Shown piece by piece: positions 36,044 through 44,759 of a stretch of 58,543 nucleotides of DNA. This DNA is from Planctomycetota bacterium (GTDB lineage Bacteria > Planctomycetota > UBA1135 > UBA2386): contig JAJFFD010000086.1 in NCBI GenBank assembly GCA_021776805.1, positions 1-58,543 of the forward strand. The letters are read 5' to 3'. A program made the position numbers and the translations under genes. The notes under the pieces are model-generated. The model had not been told where the DNA came from. It made no database searches and saw only the letters and a program-made list of their open reading frames with translations. Within the stretch, counting starts at the first letter, position 1. Each line of letters begins with the position of its first letter.

Positions 36044-37315
36044 GTGGATCGAATCAGAATCAAGGGCGGTAGTGACCTCAAAGGGTCGGTGCAGATCTCC
36101 GGTAGCAAGAACGCCTCACTACCGATCTTGGCGGCGACCCTGGTGGTCGACGGGCCGGTGCTTCTCAAGAACGTTCCGGTACTGAAGGACATCGACAACA
36201 TGCGTCGCATCCTGACGCGACTCGGCATGCGCATCGAGCGCGAGTCGAACGGCGACCTGGCCATCGAAGCCGTCGACAAGACCCAGTACTGCGCGCCTTA
36301 CGACTTCGTGCGTACCATGCGCGCTTCCTTCGTGGTTCTCGGCCCTCTCTGGGCTCGGCGCGGTGTGGCCAGGGTGAGCTATCCTGGCGGCTGCGTGCTC
36401 GGCCATCGTCCCGTCGACCTGCATCTCAAGGGGCTGAAGGGCATCGGTGCCCAGTTGGATGTGGACGACGGCTACGTAACCGCCTCCGGGCCTGTGACCG
36501 GCGGCACGGTCTACCTCGGCGGTAACTACGGACCCACAGTGCTCGGCACCGCCAATGTGGTTATGGCTGCGGTGCTCGGCAAGGGCGTTTCCTATCTGGA
36601 AAACGTCGCCATGGAGCCGGAGATCGTAGACCTCTGCAACTTCTTGGTGGCCTGCGGTGCCGACATGGATGGCATCGGCTCCCACTCTCTCACCATTCGC
36701 GGTGTGGAAGTCCTGCATGGCTGCGAGTACTCGGTCATCCCGGACCGCATCGAGGCTGCGACCTATCTGACTGGTGCGGTGATGACCAACTCACCGATCG
36801 TAGTCGAGAAGGCTGAGCCCAAACATCTGCTGGCGGTCATCGATCGCCTGCAGGCGACCGGTGCAGACTTCGAACTCGGGCCGGACTACGTGCGCAACCT
36901 GCCCACCGTTGATGGCAAGATCACAGCGGTGGACGTGACCACCCTGCCCTATCCCGGGTTCCCCACCGACATCCAGGCTCAGTTCATGGCTCTCATGACC
37001 GGTGCGGACGGTGTCTCGGTCATTACCGAGAAGGTCTACCCGGAACGCTTCATGCACGCTTCCGAACTCGGTCGTCTCGGTGCACGCATTCGCCGAGAAG
37101 GGCAGAGCGCCATCATCCAGGGTACGGATCATCTGAGCGGGGCGCCGGTAATGGCATCGGATCTGCGTGCATCCGCAAGTCTGGTTCTTGCTGGTCTGGT
37201 GGCCGATGGCCACACGGACGTGCGGCGGGTCTACCACATCGACCGCGGCTACGAGCACATCGAGCAGAAGCTACAAGGCATCGGCGCCGACATCGAGCGC
37301 ATCAACGACGGCTGA
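36044..37315 (+). CDS. murA: UDP-N-acetylglucosamine 1-carboxyvinyltransferase
   Basis: First committed step of peptidoglycan synthesis, adding enolpyruvate to UDP-GlcNAc. The GTG start at 36044 is set by GGGAGGGG at 36031-36038. The 423-aa protein starts MDRIRIKGGSDLKG, with Lys22-Asn23 in SGSKNASLP and the catalytic Cys117 in SYPGGCVLGHR, the fosfomycin-sensitive form. Its presence is direct evidence of peptidoglycan synthesis in this organism. Convergent with the first FG-GAP gene, 3 nt apart. Confidence 0.98.
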   Translation: MDRIRIKGGSDLKGSVQISGSKNASLPILAATLVVDGPVLLKNVPVLKDIDNMRRILTRLGMRIERESNGDLAIEAVDKTQYCAPYDFVRTMRASFVVLGPLWARRGVARVSYPGGCVLGHRPVDLHLKGLKGIGAQLDVDDGYVTASGPVTGGTVYLGGNYGPTVLGTANVVMAAVLGKGVSYLENVAMEPEIVDLCNFLVACGADMDGIGSHSLTIRGVEVLHGCEYSVIPDRIEAATYLTGAVMTNSPIVVEKAEPKHLLAVIDRLQATGADFELGPDYVRNLPTVDGKITAVDVTTLPYPGFPTDIQAQFMALMTGADGVSVITEKVYPERFMHASELGRLGARIRREGQSAIIQGTDHLSGAPVMASDLRASASLVLAGLVADGHTDVRRVYHIDRGYEHIEQKLQGIGADIERINDG

Positions 37316-37318
37316 TTG

Positions 37319-38980
37319 CTACTGAGCAACTCGCGCTCGAAGTCCGCGGCTGAGCGCCACATCGAAGCCGCCGGTAGATGGGATGATGATGAAGGTCATC
37401 GCCTGGAAGTAGACCGCCGTGCCCACGATGCTGCTGTCATCAGGCACGGGGATCTCCCAGTAGAAGCGACCGGGGAATCCGCCTCTGAGGGGCTGCTGGA
37501 AGTCCACGCTTACCAGGAGTTCGCAGCCGGGCAGGTTGAAGGTGCTGAGGTCCAGGGGCAGGTCCATCGCTCCGAAGGTTTGATTCGAGCGACCGAGGAA
37601 ACCGAAGGCTCCGCCTAGGAGGGGTGGCGCCTGGGCGCTCAAGTCGAGGCGAAAGACTTCGCCGATACGTGGCACCTCGCTAGCTGGGGTCATCACCGGC
37701 ATGGGCAGGGCGAAGCCCGGGCAGCCGAGTCCGAAGACGGTGGCCACATCCACTTCCTGCCAGTAGCCAGCGCCATTCTCGTTGGCTCCGCTCGTGGCCA
37801 GGGGCGCACCGATGAGAATCTCCGGGCCAGAAATCGCAACTGACGAGCCATAGCCGAGTTGGTTGCCGTCCCCAGAATCCACCTTGCTGACCATCTGCCA
37901 ATTGGGATCTCCCAGGCCATCGACTCCGCGTTTGTAGAGATAGGCTGCACCGGCTGCGCTGCGCCCATCGATCTCGGCGAAGCGGGCGCCGACGATGACC
38001 AGGTTGCCCTCGATGTCCACAGAGCTGGCGAAGTTCTCTTGCAGGTCACCGTCCGGCGCCTGGATACGTCCCTCGATTTGCCATGCAGTGCCATCGAAGC
38101 GAAAGATATCCGCGCTGCCAGCTTCCGCAGCGTTGCCGAAGCCCAGTGGTGTCCCAGCGACGATGCTGTCCGCATCCACAGCTACGCGGAGTCCAAAGGA
38201 CTCGCCGGCCCCACGCCGGCCGGATTGCAGTCGGTCGGTCTCATTCCAAGCCGAGCCGTCGTGCTGGTAGACATAGACCGATCCGGCGTCCTTCAAACCA
38301 ACATGATCGTCGAAGCCAGCGCCAACGGCGATGCGATCAGCGGAGATGCCGACGGCCCCGAAGCGGTCCCCGGCCGAGGCATCCGAGGCCTTCAGTTTTG
38401 CTTCTTCGATCCAGCCCCCGGAGTCTCGGACGAAGACATAGGCCGCGCCTGAGTCGGTGGCGACTGCATCATCAAAGGGAGCGCCCACTACGATACGGTC
38501 ACGAGAGATGTCGACCGTGTCGCCAAAGAAGTCGCCGGCGCCCTGATTCGCCGAGTTGATCTCCTCACCGGTCCAGCTGCCGGCGATCGGTTCGAAGACG
38601 AAGATGCTGCCGCTGTCCGGCTTGCCCGGCAGGTCGCGGCGATTGGCAGCTATGACGATCAACTCGCCGCTCATCGCAATCGCCGAACCGAAGTGATCAT
38701 CGGCGGCGGGGGTTGGAGCTTCGAGTCGGGCCTCTTCGATCCAGGCATTGCCCTGTCGCCGGTAGACGTAGACCGCGCCGGCGTGATTGTTGGCGGCCAG
38801 GGAATCGGAGTCCTCGAAGGGGGCGCCGAGCACCGCCAGGTCGCGGTCGAGGGCACAGCTCGCCCCGAAGAAGTCAGCCTGCGGATTGGGCGGCGCCTGC
38901 AGCTTGGTGTTTGTCTGGGCGCTGGCGAGGCTGGTAAGGCTGGCGAGGAAGAGGAGTGAGAGGGAGCGCATGGGGTTCAT
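37319..38980 (-). CDS. Secreted FG-GAP repeat protein with planctomycete C-terminal module (paralogue 1)
   Basis: A 553-aa exported protein with signal peptide (MRSLSLLFLASLTSLASAQ). About seven FG-GAP-like blades recur (GADFFG, DDHFG, GDFFG, GDRFG, GESFG, ENFASS, YGSSVA), each followed by an IVVGAPFDD- or AVYVY-like strand, giving an integrin-type beta-propeller. From FGLGCPG (about residue 408) a separate domain of about 140 aa begins, with LPGCELLVSVD and AVYFQAM. The FG-GAP blades may bind Ca2+ or protein ligands. It is one of three tandem paralogues. Confidence 0.88.
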   Translation of the reverse strand: MNPMRSLSLLFLASLTSLASAQTNTKLQAPPNPQADFFGASCALDRDLAVLGAPFEDSDSLAANNHAGAVYVYRRQGNAWIEEARLEAPTPAADDHFGSAIAMSGELIVIAANRRDLPGKPDSGSIFVFEPIAGSWTGEEINSANQGAGDFFGDTVDISRDRIVVGAPFDDAVATDSGAAYVFVRDSGGWIEEAKLKASDASAGDRFGAVGISADRIAVGAGFDDHVGLKDAGSVYVYQHDGSAWNETDRLQSGRRGAGESFGLRVAVDADSIVAGTPLGFGNAAEAGSADIFRFDGTAWQIEGRIQAPDGDLQENFASSVDIEGNLVIVGARFAEIDGRSAAGAAYLYKRGVDGLGDPNWQMVSKVDSGDGNQLGYGSSVAISGPEILIGAPLATSGANENGAGYWQEVDVATVFGLGCPGFALPMPVMTPASEVPRIGEVFRLDLSAQAPPLLGGAFGFLGRSNQTFGAMDLPLDLSTFNLPGCELLVSVDFQQPLRGGFPGRFYWEIPVPDDSSIVGTAVYFQAMTFIIIPSTGGFDVALSRGLRARVAQ

Positions 38981-39065
38981 GCTAGCTGAGAATGCCCGGA
39001 GCGTCCCGGGGTTGGTCTTGGCACCAGACCTGTCGAATTCCCTCTGCAGAAACCGGGCTTTGACC

Positions 39066-40688
39066 TCAATAGGTCTGCATGACCTCTGTGCGCAGGGCTT
39101 GGCTCAACTTCAGCCCCGCAGCGTTGGCGCCTGGATCGCTGTAGACGACTTGTAGGTACAGTGGTTGTCCGATCAGGGACTCATTCGTTGGAATATCGAC
39201 TTCCCATAGAGCCTGCCCTTGGTTCGCCTGAAAGGAGCTGAGTCTGTCGAGGCTCATGCGAAGAACGCAGCCGGGCATGCCCAAGACGGCCAGGTTCAGG
39301 GGGAGTGGAATTCCGGCCCAGGACTGAGTGGATCTGCCCGTGATTCCGACGCAAGCCGCATTGGCAGGAAGGCCTTGGAGTTGGATTGACAGGGAAGAGC
39401 CCAGCCCTGGGTAGCCGTTTACAGCCGACATGGAGATCTGCCCATCGGAAGGAGGACAGCCTGATCCAAACTCCAGGAGCGGTTCATAGAAGTACGCGGA
39501 CCCGCGAGGAGGCGAGGGAAAACCGGGCTTCGCATGCTTCTTCGGAGCGGCAATCACCATTCCCAGATTCGTGTCGAGGCTGACAGCTGCACCGAATTCA
39601 TCCCCCTGAACCGGATCCGGATTGGGCACATAGCCGGCTAGTTGCCACTGCGATCCCGAACGATGAAACAAATAGGCGCCCCCAGCAGGGGAGTTTGGGA
39701 TGGGTGCCGGGAAACCAAGAGATCCGCCGACCAGGAGATGATCGCCTTTCAGATCGAGGTCCGTGTCTAGCCGCTCGGTCCAGGGGGCTGTAAGCGCTTG
39801 AGTCAGGCTCCACTGCGATCCGTTCCAGTCATAGACTTGGATTTCGTGCACGAATCTCTCGGTCATGAAGCCGACGGCCAGGCGGTTGTTATCCAGGCTC
39901 AGTCGCTCCCCGAACACTGCGGAGAAGGACGACGCGTTTCCGGTCAAGTGCTTCGTTCGAACCCAATGGTTCGAGATGAAGTCGAAGATGTGAACCGCGC
40001 CGACCCCGGGGACAGGCACCGGCTCCCCCGGTGCTCCTACGGCAATCCTGCCTCGGTAGACATCAACTGTCCCGAATTGGCTGTCAGGAAAGATCTCCGG
40101 GGCGATCAGCTGGGCCTGTTCCTGCCAGATTCCCGCTGAACTGGTGAAGACGTAAGCCGCACCGGCATAACTTTCGTCATCTGAAGCCAGAGGCGAACCG
40201 ACAACCAAGAGACCGCCATCCAGGGCAAGACTCCTTCCGAAGCGGTCATTCGCGGTCTTTTCCGATCGCTCAATGCGCTGTTCAAGAGCCCAGTTGCCTT
40301 CGGATTGACGAAAGATGTAGACAGCTCCGAAGAGATTGTCAGCGTAATCCAATCCCGGTGCCCCGACTGCCAGGTACTCGCCTTCTATGGCGACCGCAGA
40401 ACCAAAGCCCTCACGAGCGACAGGAACCTCTGCTGTGAGAGTTTCTTCAAGAAGCCATTGGTTGCCACTCCGTCTGAAGATCGAGACAGCTCCCTGATTC
40501 TCGACCACGAGACTCGTCTCAGGTTCACCGGTAACCATCAGGTTCCCTTCGATGTCCACGCTTCCGGCTGGGCCTCTACCCATCCCGGGGAACGATTGCA
40601 TGTTTTGGGCGGGGATCCAGTTCTGGGTTCCCCAAACGAGAATGATCGAGGAAAGGATCCGGATCCCGAGCGCCTGCCGGCTAGTCAT
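39066..40688 (-). CDS. Secreted FG-GAP repeat protein with planctomycete C-terminal module (paralogue 2)
   Basis: A 540-aa exported protein. Blades are visible as EGFGSAVAIEG, NDRFGRSLAL, SQFGTVDV, AVFGERLSLD and DEFGAAVSLD, with AVGAPG and VVGSPLA strands. The C-terminal module starts FGSGCPPSDG and has LGMPGCVLRMSLD, LIGQPLYLQVV and SDPGANAAGLKLS, close to paralogue 3. Its start overlaps the stop of paralogue 3 by 8 nt, showing co-translation. The order on the transcript is paralogue 3, 2, then 1 after an 85-nt gap. Confidence 0.88.
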   Translation of the reverse strand: MTSRQALGIRILSSIILVWGTQNWIPAQNMQSFPGMGRGPAGSVDIEGNLMVTGEPETSLVVENQGAVSIFRRSGNQWLLEETLTAEVPVAREGFGSAVAIEGEYLAVGAPGLDYADNLFGAVYIFRQSEGNWALEQRIERSEKTANDRFGRSLALDGGLLVVGSPLASDDESYAGAAYVFTSSAGIWQEQAQLIAPEIFPDSQFGTVDVYRGRIAVGAPGEPVPVPGVGAVHIFDFISNHWVRTKHLTGNASSFSAVFGERLSLDNNRLAVGFMTERFVHEIQVYDWNGSQWSLTQALTAPWTERLDTDLDLKGDHLLVGGSLGFPAPIPNSPAGGAYLFHRSGSQWQLAGYVPNPDPVQGDEFGAAVSLDTNLGMVIAAPKKHAKPGFPSPPRGSAYFYEPLLEFGSGCPPSDGQISMSAVNGYPGLGSSLSIQLQGLPANAACVGITGRSTQSWAGIPLPLNLAVLGMPGCVLRMSLDRLSSFQANQGQALWEVDIPTNESLIGQPLYLQVVYSDPGANAAGLKLSQALRTEVMQTY

Positions 40689-42270
40689 CTTGATTTCCTC
40701 CGGTTCCGATCACCATCATGCCCAGGGAGCTTGTGACCAGGCCGAGTGTGTTGAACCCAGGATCGGTCGAGAGGGCTTGAAGGAAGAATGGTCTTCCGAT
40801 CAGGTCCGATTCATGGGGGATACTCAGATCCCATCTTGCCCTTTCGGGCAGATAGGTGAGCGGGTACTGCCTGATGGGGGAAGCCAGAGAGAGTGCCAGG
40901 CTGCAGCCTTCCATGCCGAGCCAGTCCAGTGGGCTGGGAATCAGAGCTAGGGTGCCTAGCAATCCGACTCCGATCGAGCCGGGTGGAAGGGGGCCCAGTG
41001 AGACTCGGAATTCTTCACCGATTCGGGGGAGACCGGTATTCCAACTCAGCTTGGGAGGCCCGGCGGACCCGCCACAGGCTTGACCGAACTCCCCCAATAG
41101 TTCGAGAACGTACAGGCTTCCGGTGAAACCGTGATCCTTGGGGGCGCCATAGACCAGGTGATTCTCGCTCATGGCGAAGTTGTCTTCGCTGCCCCATAAA
41201 GTCGGAGGATCGAAGCCGCTGTTCACATACTCAGGGACCGCGATCTCTCCCTCATGGATCCACTCCGAGCCGACCAGGCGGTAGACGTGGGTTGATTCGG
41301 AGGCGAACTCGCTGACTGCGTTGCGGGCCCCGATCAGCATCCGATCGCCCATGATGTCGACCGTTCTGCCGAACGATTTTGATATCTCAGGCTGGGGGTA
41401 CAGCAGGTCGCGTCGCCTCTTCCAGGCTCCATCGACCAGCTCATAGGGCGTGACCCTCCCCGAGAATTTTGGATCTTGAGGAAAGTACGGATCGCCGATC
41501 GCCATCCACTTGTCGTCGAGGTCGAAGTTCAATGCGCCGTCCCTTGCCTCAGGAAACTCGAAGGAATGCCGCGGTGCCAGACCTCCCGGTACCCTTTCGA
41601 AGACCTTCACCTTCTGACCGAAGAACTGTGGGGCCGTGCTATTTCCGTCCATGGCCACTATCCAGTCGCCCGACAGTTTGACCTCATTCCGACCGGTCAA
41701 CCCGCCCGCTATGAGTCTCGTCACGTGGGACTGTCGCAGCCAGGTTGAGCCTGAGAGTTCGTAGAGATACAGCCGCCGCTTGTCCGTGATCAGGATTCGG
41801 GATCCCTCGATCGCCACGGAGCTGCCAAAGAAGTCAAACTCTTCCGCCGCGGTCAAGGTCTGCTTGTAAACCCAGTTCTTGCCCGTCCACTTGAAGACAT
41901 AGGTCTTGCCGAAGGGCGATCCTGTCGGCGCGGCTTCCGGCGATCCCACAACAGCCCAGTCGCCATCGATGGCGACGCTGTGCCCGAAGCGGTCACCCTC
42001 TCCGACTTCTGGAGCCAGCAGTCTTTCGAAGTGTGACCAGGCTCCCGCGGCATTGCGCCGGTAGAAGTCGATGATGCCGGCCCCCTCAGCGCGGCTGTCG
42101 TTCTCCGGAGAGCCCACCAAGATCCAATCCCCACTGACCGCCACGGAGTTCCCGAATTCGTCGTCGAAGCCGGGCTCCGGTGGAAAGAGCTGAGCCTCTC
42201 GCTGACCAGCGAGAGTTGAGGTCAGGAGACTTAGGCAGACGATGAGACTGAGAATCGGATTCTTGAACAT
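40681..42270 (-). CDS. Secreted FG-GAP repeat protein with planctomycete C-terminal module (paralogue 3)
   Basis: A 529-aa exported protein with signal peptide (ILSLIVCLSLLTSTLAG). FG-GAP blades: DEFGNSVAVSG, DRFGHSVAID, FFGSSVAIEG, FGRTVDIMG and NFAMSENHLV. The C-terminal module (FGQACGGSAGPPK, GMEGCSLALSL, LIGRPFFLQAL, TDPGFNTLGLVTS) is shared with paralogues 1 and 2, and the last residues are a GTGGNQDD tail. First gene of the FG-GAP trio; the CAP-domain gene lies upstream on the same strand, 112 nt away. Confidence 0.88.
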   Translation of the reverse strand: MFKNPILSLIVCLSLLTSTLAGQREAQLFPPEPGFDDEFGNSVAVSGDWILVGSPENDSRAEGAGIIDFYRRNAAGAWSHFERLLAPEVGEGDRFGHSVAIDGDWAVVGSPEAAPTGSPFGKTYVFKWTGKNWVYKQTLTAAEEFDFFGSSVAIEGSRILITDKRRLYLYELSGSTWLRQSHVTRLIAGGLTGRNEVKLSGDWIVAMDGNSTAPQFFGQKVKVFERVPGGLAPRHSFEFPEARDGALNFDLDDKWMAIGDPYFPQDPKFSGRVTPYELVDGAWKRRRDLLYPQPEISKSFGRTVDIMGDRMLIGARNAVSEFASESTHVYRLVGSEWIHEGEIAVPEYVNSGFDPPTLWGSEDNFAMSENHLVYGAPKDHGFTGSLYVLELLGEFGQACGGSAGPPKLSWNTGLPRIGEEFRVSLGPLPPGSIGVGLLGTLALIPSPLDWLGMEGCSLALSLASPIRQYPLTYLPERARWDLSIPHESDLIGRPFFLQALSTDPGFNTLGLVTSSLGMMVIGTGGNQDD

Positions 42271-42382
42271 GCTGACTCGGATCCTTCTGGCTGCAGAGCA
42301 GCCTAGCCCGCGAAAGAAACTCTGCCAGCCCTGGTGATCCTGCAGTCTCCATGCAAATCATGGAGATCTTCCTCGATGCACT

Positions 42383-44629
42383 TCACCTCGTCCGAAACCA
42401 CCAACTCAAACTCTCCACCTCTTCCTCCGCGTCTCGCTCGATCTCCACCTCAACCCAGTACGTCGTTCCCGCAGCCAAGGCCTTCTTCGGGATCAGGCAC
42501 CAGGCTCGATCCGGAACAAGCTGGGCGTTCCCCGGCTCCTGTGGACTGCTGAAGAGACAGGGAACCAGCGCTCCATTCTCAAAGTCCGCGCGCAGGCTCA
42601 TGCGAACCTGCGGCGTGCTATCTCGACCGTTCGTTCCCAGCTGCAAAGTGATGGGGTATCCCCAGTCCGACTGCTCCTGCCCGGGGAAGGGGCTCGGCAG
42701 TTCGGCGACGAAGGTCCTGGGCACATTCAGCATCTCCTGCGGTGGCCAGATTGCACGCCAGGGATAGTCGAGTTCGGCGACCACTGAGCCCACATCCATG
42801 ACCGCCATGCCATCCGATTCTCCCCAGCCGATCTGCAGGAGTCCCGCATGGAGGAGGGGAACTCGATGGTAGAAGGTGCCCATCCAGTTCTCGATGCTCT
42901 GCGCCGGCGACTTGCTGTCCCCATCGATGATGGCATGGGCTGCAGCCCAGCAACCTTCGGCGGAGAAGCCCTCCCGGTCACTGAACTCCTCGTGCGCCTC
43001 GGGCCAGCGAGAGTACTGGTCCGGATGCAGCTGCAGATACTTGGCATGGGCCAGGGCTCCGAGGGAGAGCTCCTCGCTGAGCTCGAGGATCGGCAGGGGT
43101 AGGGTACTGCCCGCGTAGACTTGATTGCGTGTGCCGAGAAGATAGTCCAAGGCGTCCTTGGCAGGGCTCGCTTCCTGATTGGGTCCGCGGATTCGGGCGA
43201 GCAGGGAATCGTTCGCACCGGGAATGCCCCGCATCCACTCACGCCAGGTCTTTTCGAAGTCGGCCAGGTCCTCGCCCAGGACCTCCGCCATGACGGCGAT
43301 GTTCTGCAGCTTGTCCATGTGCACTGCCAGGCGACTGGCTTCGAGTAGATCGCCGATGGGTCCACGCAGCTGCAGATACTCCACCACGAAGGTGGCCTTG
43401 AGCATGTCTTCGCCACCGACCTTACCGACCTGATCCTCGAAGCTTCGCGACCATGGCGGATCGTCCCCACGCTGCACCCTCGAGCGCAGCCATGAGCGCG
43501 CACCCATGAGTCCGGAGCCGCGGAGGAGGCGCTGCTGCCTACTACTGGCATCCGATTCGCTGGTGCCCTTCTCCAATTCGCCCTCGTCGAAGAAGGCGAT
43601 GCCCGGTAGCTGGGCGCCGGTGAGAGACATGAGCACCCAGTTTCCGTGTCCGACGATCAGGCTCGGCTGGGCCGCAGTGCCGAGAATCCGGTTGTTTAGA
43701 ATGCCGCTGAGTTGGCTGAAGATGCCGCCGAGGGCGTGATTCTCCGTAATGCCGTTCACCACCTCCGAGCCGTCCAGGCGCAAATAGGCGGCATAGCGCG
43801 GAGCGATCTCAGCCATCTTCGGGTCGACCCTGGCAGCGCGCAGATCTGCGCTGATGGCCTTTCGGTACATGGACCTGCCAGTGAAGAGAATGGTCTCGTG
43901 ATTCAGGCCCTGGGGAATCTCGATCGGGCTGCCATCGATCAAGTGCTTGGACAGGGCAATGGCGCGGAGCAGGTTCTTGACCACTCGGATGGTCTTGGAT
44001 CGCGGCCAAGGGCTGTGGATGCTCAGGCCGGCTGCTGCGATGCGATGGCCTTGCCGGCCGAAGAGTTCCTTGATGAGCTCCTGATCGCTGGCGGAGACCT
44101 GGACCTCCACTGGCAGGTGGCGGGCGGTCTGTACTGCCGTGTGGATCTCCAGCCAACGTCCGGCGAAGGCGGCCTCCGCCGCACTCAGCCAACGATCTCC
44201 CTGACGAACCTGGCCGAGGACCTCGCGCGCCTCCGCCTGATCTTGGTCGAGGCGGAGCAAGATTCTGGCGAGGAGCTCCCGCTCCTCAGGGGTCTCGAGC
44301 TTGCCGAGTTGGGAAGCCAGATTCGAGTTGGCCTTCTCGATGGCCTTGGCGATCCCGTCCAGTCGTCGGTCGGCATTGCGAGTGATCGCCTTGACGCGAT
44401 CGACGCGGCGGTCGAGGGAGGCGAGAGCTTTCTCCCTGTGGCCGAGTTCGGCGAGGATGTCACGGAGCTCGCGGGCTTCTTCCCGGTGATCGATGGCAGC
44501 CAGATCGAGGATGGGCTTCTCGTAGGGGCGAAGCTGTTTGGCGGGGATCTCGAGTGGGATATCTTCATCCTGCGCAGGGCAGAGGCTGCTCAGGAATGCC
44601 AGGCAGGTGATGATCCGTTCCTTCTTCAT
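42383..44629 (-). CDS. Secreted coiled-coil protein with CAP/SCP-like domain
   Basis: A 748-aa exported protein (signal MKKERIITCLAFLSSLCPAQ). A coiled coil occupies about residues 45-150 (KALASLDRRVDRVKAI). The middle part has HETILFTGRSMYRKAI and the TFVVEYLQLRGPI segment. A CAP (cysteine-rich secretory/PR-1) like domain lies at about 510-630, with LGALAHAKYLQLHP, EGFSAEGCWAAAHAI and NWMGTFYHRVPLLHAGLLQIGWG. A beta-sandwich-like domain of about 120 aa ends it (VPDRAWCLIPKKALAAG). CAP proteins vary in role: adhesion, proteolysis regulation or lipid binding. Upstream of the FG-GAP trio on the same strand. Confidence 0.8.
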   Translation of the reverse strand: MKKERIITCLAFLSSLCPAQDEDIPLEIPAKQLRPYEKPILDLAAIDHREEARELRDILAELGHREKALASLDRRVDRVKAITRNADRRLDGIAKAIEKANSNLASQLGKLETPEERELLARILLRLDQDQAEAREVLGQVRQGDRWLSAAEAAFAGRWLEIHTAVQTARHLPVEVQVSASDQELIKELFGRQGHRIAAAGLSIHSPWPRSKTIRVVKNLLRAIALSKHLIDGSPIEIPQGLNHETILFTGRSMYRKAISADLRAARVDPKMAEIAPRYAAYLRLDGSEVVNGITENHALGGIFSQLSGILNNRILGTAAQPSLIVGHGNWVLMSLTGAQLPGIAFFDEGELEKGTSESDASSRQQRLLRGSGLMGARSWLRSRVQRGDDPPWSRSFEDQVGKVGGEDMLKATFVVEYLQLRGPIGDLLEASRLAVHMDKLQNIAVMAEVLGEDLADFEKTWREWMRGIPGANDSLLARIRGPNQEASPAKDALDYLLGTRNQVYAGSTLPLPILELSEELSLGALAHAKYLQLHPDQYSRWPEAHEEFSDREGFSAEGCWAAAHAIIDGDSKSPAQSIENWMGTFYHRVPLLHAGLLQIGWGESDGMAVMDVGSVVAELDYPWRAIWPPQEMLNVPRTFVAELPSPFPGQEQSDWGYPITLQLGTNGRDSTPQVRMSLRADFENGALVPCLFSSPQEPGNAQLVPDRAWCLIPKKALAAGTTYWVEVEIERDAEEEVESLSWWFRTR

Positions 44630-44745
44630 TGCGCCCTGGGCTGGTGACGGCTGCAGATGCCAGCCATAGGCTGGTAAATTCTAACCCTCCCGGGCTGCAG
44701 GAACAGCCGAGCCACGATTCACCCTTCACCTCGGCAGCTATTCGC

Positions 44746-44752
44746 TATACAT
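44746..44752 (+). promoter_or_regulatory. Candidate -10 element of ffh
   Basis: TATACAT ends 7 nt before the ffh ATG (44760). A weak TTCACC lies at 44725-44730, 15 nt upstream. If used, the mRNA would start at or next to the start codon, so ffh may be translated leaderless; no Shine-Dalgarno is present. Confidence 0.35.
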
Positions 44753-44759
44753 AACGCCC

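Noticed and set aside
44630..44759. 4.5S RNA or tRNA gene in the gap upstream of ffh
   Set aside because: The 130-nt gap lacks the conserved SRP RNA hairpin core (GGAA tetraloop with asymmetric loop), and no cloverleaf forms.
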